Part shown: positions 58,696 through 64,000 of the stretch, in pieces
Layout: each line of letters begins with the position of its first letter
Position numbering within the stretch: the stretch's first letter is position 1
DNA from: Mycoplasmatota bacterium
GTDB lineage: Bacteria; Bacillota_I; Bacilli_A; Izemoplasmatales; Hujiaoplasmataceae
NCBI GenBank assembly: GCA_016342455.1
Contig: JAEIOE010000001.1
Span: 60,096 to 124,095 of the forward strand
Length of the DNA stretch: 64,000 nt
Reading direction: 5' to 3'
The notes under the pieces: generated by a model
Told to the model about the DNA's origin: nothing
What the model saw: only the letters and a program-made list of their open reading frames with translations
The model's database searches: none
Translations under genes and position numbers: made by a program

Positions 58696-60425
58696 GAAGT
58701 CACTGAAAAATTAGGGTATTTAAAAAGAGATAAAATCCAAAGATGGAAATTATCTCTTTTTTCGTGAGTTTTATAGTATAAAATAATAGAAACAAAGAGA
58801 ATTACTTCATTAACTTCATAATTCTTTTGATGTTTACTACGAAAATTGTAGTAGCAGCTTGGAGATTCATACCTGAAATACCATGCGAGTCTGCAAGACC
58901 AAACGCATGGGCATTTTTAAGTTCTGAATTTTTAGCTTCAATTTTATATCTATCTTTAACCTTTAATTTAAATCCCTCAGTCTTTTGAAACTCCATATGT
59001 TGAGTATGAGTATTTGATTTAATAGATACGGAGTAAGATTTTGTATTAGCACCTTCTTTATAGCAAGTTCCTTTTAGAGGACATATTTTACATTTATCAA
59101 TATCAAAATAGTACGTTTCAACCATTGTTTTGCCTTCAATTTTATGTTTCTTTTTACCAGAAGTTGTCATTTTAATAGCCATATGGCCTTCGGGGCAAAC
59201 ATACATACCCGCATCTTTATTATAGAAGAACCCCTCCACTTTTCGCTTATTACCTTCCGAGACGGATCGACTTAACTTCGAGTATAATTTAAAATTATCA
59301 CCTTCATTAGCTAATTCAATATTATCTTTTTCTGAATAAGCAGCATCGCCTATAACCGCTTGAACTTCCATACCAGCTTCCCTTGATTTATTCACTAGAG
59401 TTTCTAACTGTTTTCCATCGTGTTTTTCACCTGAAGTAACAGTGGCAGCAGTAATGATTCTTTCATCACTCATAGCAATATGAGTTTTATAACCAAAGAA
59501 ATGTGTATCAGCGTTTTTGTGGCCTACTTTAGCGTCTTTGTCTTTAGATAAAGCCAGTTCGCACATATGATCATCAATGATTTCATCCAAGTAATCAACT
59601 CCCTCTTTAACATGTCCATAGAACATCAAACGTTCATCTTGTCTAATAACATCACATAGTTTTTTCGTATATTCCATTTCGACATCTAACAGACCTTTTG
59701 CTTTATAACTAGGTTTTTGTGGCATTTTATTTTTATATGCTTCATCTATTTTATATACATTTTCACGCAAGTCTTTCGATAATATCTGTAGTATTTGATG
59801 CGGTGATTTTTGATTATACCTAGCGTTTGTATGAGTAGAATCAACTATAATTGTCTTACTGTTTAAAAGTCCTTTCTCTTTAGCAATTTTGACCGTCTTA
59901 CCAATTAATAAATCTAAGATATTCGTATCTTTTAGTCTTTGTCTTCTAAATTTAGTTAGTGAACTAGAATCAATAACTGGATCTTCAGGATTCAACCCTA
60001 AAAAATACTTATAAGACATATCGGTAAAAGCTCGTTTAACAAGTCCTTTATCACTTGTGGGATATAAGGCTTTTAGCAGCAAATATTTAAACATCACAAT
60101 TGGATCTACAGCACCCCTACCCATAGTTGCGCTATACTTATCCTTAAGTTCTTCGTAAACAAATTCAAAATCGATTAGTTCATTGATTTGTCTTAACTCG
60201 TTATCTTCAGGAACTAAAATATTATAAAGTTCAGAATATCTACTCAAACTCATTTGTGTTTGTGCTTTTAACATAATACCACCGCCTACATATATATTAT
60301 ACCATATTTAATATATTTAAGCGCTAGATATAGCCAAATATAGCGTTTTTTAATGCATTTTGTGGATAACTCAAATTTCTTCAAAAAAAAGCCCATGATT
60401 TCTCATAGACTTTTTCAGTGACTTC
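58696..60425. mobile_element. IS1182-like insertion sequence, 1730 bp; terminal IR GAAGTCACTGAAAAA, flanking 8-bp direct repeat GATTATTC
   Basis: Left GATTATTC|GAAGTCACTGAAAAA; right TTTTTCAGTGACTTC|GATTATTC; encodes a transposase. Confidence 0.9.
58802..60274 (-). CDS. IS1182-family transposase
   Basis: YKYFLGLNPEDPVIDSSSLTKFRRQRL; GDAAYSEKDNIELA; DRYKIEAKNSELKNAHAFG. Confidence 0.9.
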   Translation of the reverse strand: MLKAQTQMSLSRYSELYNILVPEDNELRQINELIDFEFVYEELKDKYSATMGRGAVDPIVMFKYLLLKALYPTSDKGLVKRAFTDMSYKYFLGLNPEDPVIDSSSLTKFRRQRLKDTNILDLLIGKTVKIAKEKGLLNSKTIIVDSTHTNARYNQKSPHQILQILSKDLRENVYKIDEAYKNKMPQKPSYKAKGLLDVEMEYTKKLCDVIRQDERLMFYGHVKEGVDYLDEIIDDHMCELALSKDKDAKVGHKNADTHFFGYKTHIAMSDERIITAATVTSGEKHDGKQLETLVNKSREAGMEVQAVIGDAAYSEKDNIELANEGDNFKLYSKLSRSVSEGNKRKVEGFFYNKDAGMYVCPEGHMAIKMTTSGKKKHKIEGKTMVETYYFDIDKCKICPLKGTCYKEGANTKSYSVSIKSNTHTQHMEFQKTEGFKLKVKDRYKIEAKNSELKNAHAFGLADSHGISGMNLQAATTIFVVNIKRIMKLMK

Positions 60426-60427
60426 GA

Positions 60428-61390
60428 TTATTCAGTCTTTTTTTTATATATATCTATAAATTTATTATATGTTTCTTCAAAATTAAAATTTATTTCTTTG
60501 GCCTGTCCAATTTCGTGCTTTATTCTTTCCCACTCAGTCTTAAAATATAATCTTAAATGCATTGATACTTTATCCATAATGATTTTAGATTTTTGTAAAT
60601 AATAAGAGAATAAATCATTTTCAACATCAGTAACAAACGGCAAATCTAATTCATAATCAAGGTAAATTTTTTCAACCATTTTTTCATTATATTCAGATTG
60701 AGTTGAACCAAATATTAACTTATCTTGTGAAGATAGGGTATATTTACTGATTTCATCATAATAATTTTTGACTACATTAAATGTATCTGAATCAAGAAAT
60801 TTTAATTTGTATGCTTCGGAACATTTATAGTAATATCCGTCTTTAGAATAATTTTTTAACTCAGTTACTTTATTTAAATATCCAGCCATATCTTCATATT
60901 TTTTGATAATATCAAGTTCAATTATATTTAGGATATTCAACTCGTTTTTAAGAAACGAGATAAAGGCGTTAATTGATTCAAGGGATTCTGAAGCGAGTTT
61001 CACATTATTTTTAAAATTGTAATTAGGAATATTTAATAAAGATAGAATATTTATTTCAAAAATATTAGTATTCGTTTTTAAGTTTCTTAGCCAATCCATT
61101 CTATATTTTGTTAGGATGTTTGCTTTTCTTTCTACAAGACTGTTAATTGAATCTTGATTCATTTGTTTGAATTTAAGTTCATATGTTTGTTCAATTTTCT
61201 TTATATTGAAAACCGAAGACATAATTAAAGTAAAAGCAGCTAAACTAATACTTATTATCGATATTATATCACTTGCTTCAAAATCATTTTTAAATGCTTG
61301 TATGATGAAATATATATTTGCACTCAGCATTAAAATAAGTATAATGAAAAATAGCCAATTTTTTTTCCAATTCATAATATCCCCCCGCAT
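60428..61390 (-). CDS. Hypothetical membrane protein
   Basis: Two N-terminal TM segments; RBS-like sequence upstream. Confidence 0.6.
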   Translation of the reverse strand: MRGDIMNWKKNWLFFIILILMLSANIYFIIQAFKNDFEASDIISIISISLAAFTLIMSSVFNIKKIEQTYELKFKQMNQDSINSLVERKANILTKYRMDWLRNLKTNTNIFEINILSLLNIPNYNFKNNVKLASESLESINAFISFLKNELNILNIIELDIIKKYEDMAGYLNKVTELKNYSKDGYYYKCSEAYKLKFLDSDTFNVVKNYYDEISKYTLSSQDKLIFGSTQSEYNEKMVEKIYLDYELDLPFVTDVENDLFSYYLQKSKIIMDKVSMHLRLYFKTEWERIKHEIGQAKEINFNFEETYNKFIDIYKKKTE

Positions 61391-61400
61391 AATAGTAACA

Positions 61401-62303
61401 TTAATTTAATTGTTTATCAATATTATCAATCAAATTGAACTTAGAATAGTCACTTTTTGCTTTTTTTAAAGACATATGTAAATATATTTCTGTTGTACTA
61501 ATATCTGTATGGCCTAAAATTTTTTGAATTATGTATATATCACAGCCATTTTCAGCTAAAGCAGTAGCCATTGTGTGCCTAAACATTCTTGCATTTAACA
61601 TCTTTAAACCTAAATCAACCTTGATTTTCTTCATAACCCATTCAAGGTTTCGATAAGTAAAAGGTTGGTGACCGATATAATTCCAAAGGAGATATTTTCT
61701 TTGAGGACCTAAATCAATATATTTCATAATCAATGATTTTGTAAGCTTTGTAAAAAATACGGTGCGCGCTAATCTTGTTTTAGTTCTAGTCAAGTATATT
61801 GAACTTTCATTAAAATCAATATTAAATATTTCTATGTTTAATAATTCGGATTGTCTTACACCCGTATCAAGAAGCAATAATATAATAATTTTCCTAGTAA
61901 GATAATACGGATTACTTTCATCCATTGATAGAGTATAGTCTATAATTTTTTTTAAGTCATTTTCGTGAATAATATTATAAGACAGTTTTGTTTCTCTTAT
62001 TTTCTTCAATGAAAAGAGAGCTTCGTTATCTATATTATGATACTTAAAGACTTGCTTCAAATATAGTATTCTTTTGTTTTCGGTTATAGGCTTACAGGTT
62101 TTTCTAGCAAAAATCCTGAATTTTGTTAATGTAGCTTCATTTAATTCACGTGTGTAAATGATGTTGTAAGTATCAAAAAACTTGATCCAACCTCTAGCAT
62201 GTGATTCTTGATATCTAACTGTTTCTATTGCTTTTTCCATTTTAGAGTACTCCTGATAGTCTCTAATAAGATCTTTTAATGCTGCTTTTCTCTTTTTTTT
62301 CAT
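61401..62303 (-). CDS. Tyrosine recombinase (phage integrase family)
   Basis: DTGVRQSELL; MFRHTMATALAENGCDIYIIQKILGHTDISTTEIYLHM. Confidence 0.92.
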   Translation of the reverse strand: MKKKRKAALKDLIRDYQEYSKMEKAIETVRYQESHARGWIKFFDTYNIIYTRELNEATLTKFRIFARKTCKPITENKRILYLKQVFKYHNIDNEALFSLKKIRETKLSYNIIHENDLKKIIDYTLSMDESNPYYLTRKIIILLLLDTGVRQSELLNIEIFNIDFNESSIYLTRTKTRLARTVFFTKLTKSLIMKYIDLGPQRKYLLWNYIGHQPFTYRNLEWVMKKIKVDLGLKMLNARMFRHTMATALAENGCDIYIIQKILGHTDISTTEIYLHMSLKKAKSDYSKFNLIDNIDKQLN

Positions 62304-62502
62304 TCTTTCCTCCTGTATGGATATTCTCGAAAGTATTCTTTTTGAGAACTCCTTAAACTAATAGAATTATACTAGAGAAAGTATCTTTTTTTTAAATGAA
62401 CTTGTAAATATTAATTATAACTATTATAATATACTTTATAGAATCTAATATTTTGGAACTATATATTTTAAGTATTTTCTTTTTGATAATGGAGGTAATA
62501 GT

Positions 62503-63921
62503 ATGAAAAAAATAATATCTTTTTTTTCAAAATTTTTTAAGAAAATTAATAGTTCTAAAAAAGAGCTTCGAATATCTATTAGTACTTTGGTGCGACATTT
62601 AAAATACAGGTATTTTATTTGGTATGATTTTCATACATTAGTAAAAAGATCCAAAATTTATCGTTCAACAAACCCTAAAAAAGTACAAGAAGATGAGCCA
62701 TTAAAGCGGAGTTACTATTTTTCTTTTGTAGAGAGAATAGGTGGAATGTTTATGTACCTATTGATAACGTTCTTAATGATATATATAGCATATACTTTTA
62801 GAGATGATGTAAATACTATAAGTGAATCGCTTGGAATTGCATTATTTTTAGGACCATTATCATACTTTGGACTTTCAGTGACTGCTTTATCTTTTGGCTT
62901 ATCTAGAAACAAAACAGTAATTTTTAATATAGAGCAGCCATCCTTTCTGCTAAAAACATCAATTTTTAAAGTTACTATAGTGGGGGCGATAGTGTTGTGT
63001 GTTATTCTTATAGTTCTTTCAGCAATAATGTTGGTAATAGCTGAATTTGAAATGGTATTCTATAATGCTATAGTTATTTTTATTTATAGTTCAATAATAA
63101 TCTCATTAGTTATTAGAAGTCTAAATAATCCTAGTTATATTACCTTTTCTAATTTGTTTGTCAGGGAGAAAGAAACTAGAGAAAAGCCCAATATTAAGAT
63201 ACTGAATTATCTAGTTTTAAAAAAAGATGAATCACAAATAATCAACCATATATTAAAATATAATAGATTCGAAAACTACGGTAATATAAGAATGCTTCAG
63301 ACTCAAGAGGATCTACTTGAAATAGTATTGGAAAAAATAGAGAATGATGATGATTACTATAACGAGTTAGAGTCAATCACGAGGATAAATCTTAAACTAG
63401 CCAAACAAAATAAAAAGCAACTGTATATGCTTCAAGAAGCGTATGATTTGAAATCAAATTATGAGAAGTTATACGATGCATTATTGAAACGCGAAAAGTT
63501 TTCTGATTACTCTAATTTAATCGAAGGGGTGTTAAAGCAAAGTACTTCATTTATTAAATGCAAAAGGCTGAACCAATTGCTATCCTGGAATCCAAGCAAT
63601 CTTGATGAAATATTAGAAAACTCGAGTGACGAAGAGAAAGAATATATTTCGAAATTTGTAAAGAAGAGGTACTTAAACCGTAATAGGGTTATCAATGAAG
63701 CATTAGCTAAGAGGGAAATTGCTTTTTATCTTCTTAAGGAAGGGTTTGAATGTAAAAGCAGATTACAAATATTGAGGTCTAGTTTAAAACAGCACAATTG
63801 GCAATTGCTCTTATGCACAAATTTAGAAAAGGAGAGTATTATTTTCATAAATTCATATGAAGAGTTAACCTCTAAAAACAATGTAGAAGCAACCTTTTCG
63901 AAATTAGACATTACCCTGTAA
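62503..63921 (+). CDS. Hypothetical membrane protein
   Basis: RBS GGAGG; four TM segments followed by a soluble helical domain. Confidence 0.6.
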   Translation: MKKIISFFSKFFKKINSSKKELRISISTLVRHLKYRYFIWYDFHTLVKRSKIYRSTNPKKVQEDEPLKRSYYFSFVERIGGMFMYLLITFLMIYIAYTFRDDVNTISESLGIALFLGPLSYFGLSVTALSFGLSRNKTVIFNIEQPSFLLKTSIFKVTIVGAIVLCVILIVLSAIMLVIAEFEMVFYNAIVIFIYSSIIISLVIRSLNNPSYITFSNLFVREKETREKPNIKILNYLVLKKDESQIINHILKYNRFENYGNIRMLQTQEDLLEIVLEKIENDDDYYNELESITRINLKLAKQNKKQLYMLQEAYDLKSNYEKLYDALLKREKFSDYSNLIEGVLKQSTSFIKCKRLNQLLSWNPSNLDEILENSSDEEKEYISKFVKKRYLNRNRVINEALAKREIAFYLLKEGFECKSRLQILRSSLKQHNWQLLLCTNLEKESIIFINSYEELTSKNNVEATFSKLDITL

Positions 63922-64000
63922 ATAAATAGGTTGAATGTCAAGGATAGGGGTTCAACTAAATAAAAAGAAAAAAGAGGTGTTATTCCAAAGTTTGGAATAA

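Overview
AT-rich bacterial window (Firmicutes/Mollicutes-like; translation table 11 appears to fit), made mostly of stacked mobile and accessory DNA followed by chromosome-like genes. (1) 1-17.8 kb is an element whose left edge carries a Zot-like ATPase C-terminus and a Rep_trans-type replication initiator. Its cargo is a type II R-M system (two Dam-like methylases plus an AlwI/N.BstNBI-like nuclease), a series of small genes separated by a recurring ~30-bp repeat, and a RiPP-type cluster: precursor peptide, ABC exporter, two radical SAM/SPASM enzymes (one with a 20-Asn trinucleotide microsatellite) and a lipoprotein metallopeptidase. (2) Three direct copies of a tRNA-Thr 3' end plus terminator (about 17.80, 22.05 and 44.63 kb) delimit two further tandem elements. 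One is a 4.25-kb element with toxin-antitoxin genes. The other is a 22.6-kb defence island with type I R-M, Hachiman-like HamA/HamB, a large serine recombinase module, an HTH regulator plus a giant STAND-type NTPase, and Fic. (3) From 44.7 kb on: a DUF1015-glutamate dehydrogenase fusion, a subtilase with InlB-type repeats, a GNAT gene interrupted by an in-frame TGA at a likely Trp position, an OppA-like lipoprotein, MATE, a phosphodiesterase, MgsA, tRNA-Tyr, an IS1182-like element inserted at the centre of a terminator hairpin with an 8-bp duplication, and a tyrosine recombinase. All family calls come from reading motifs by eye; no searches were run.
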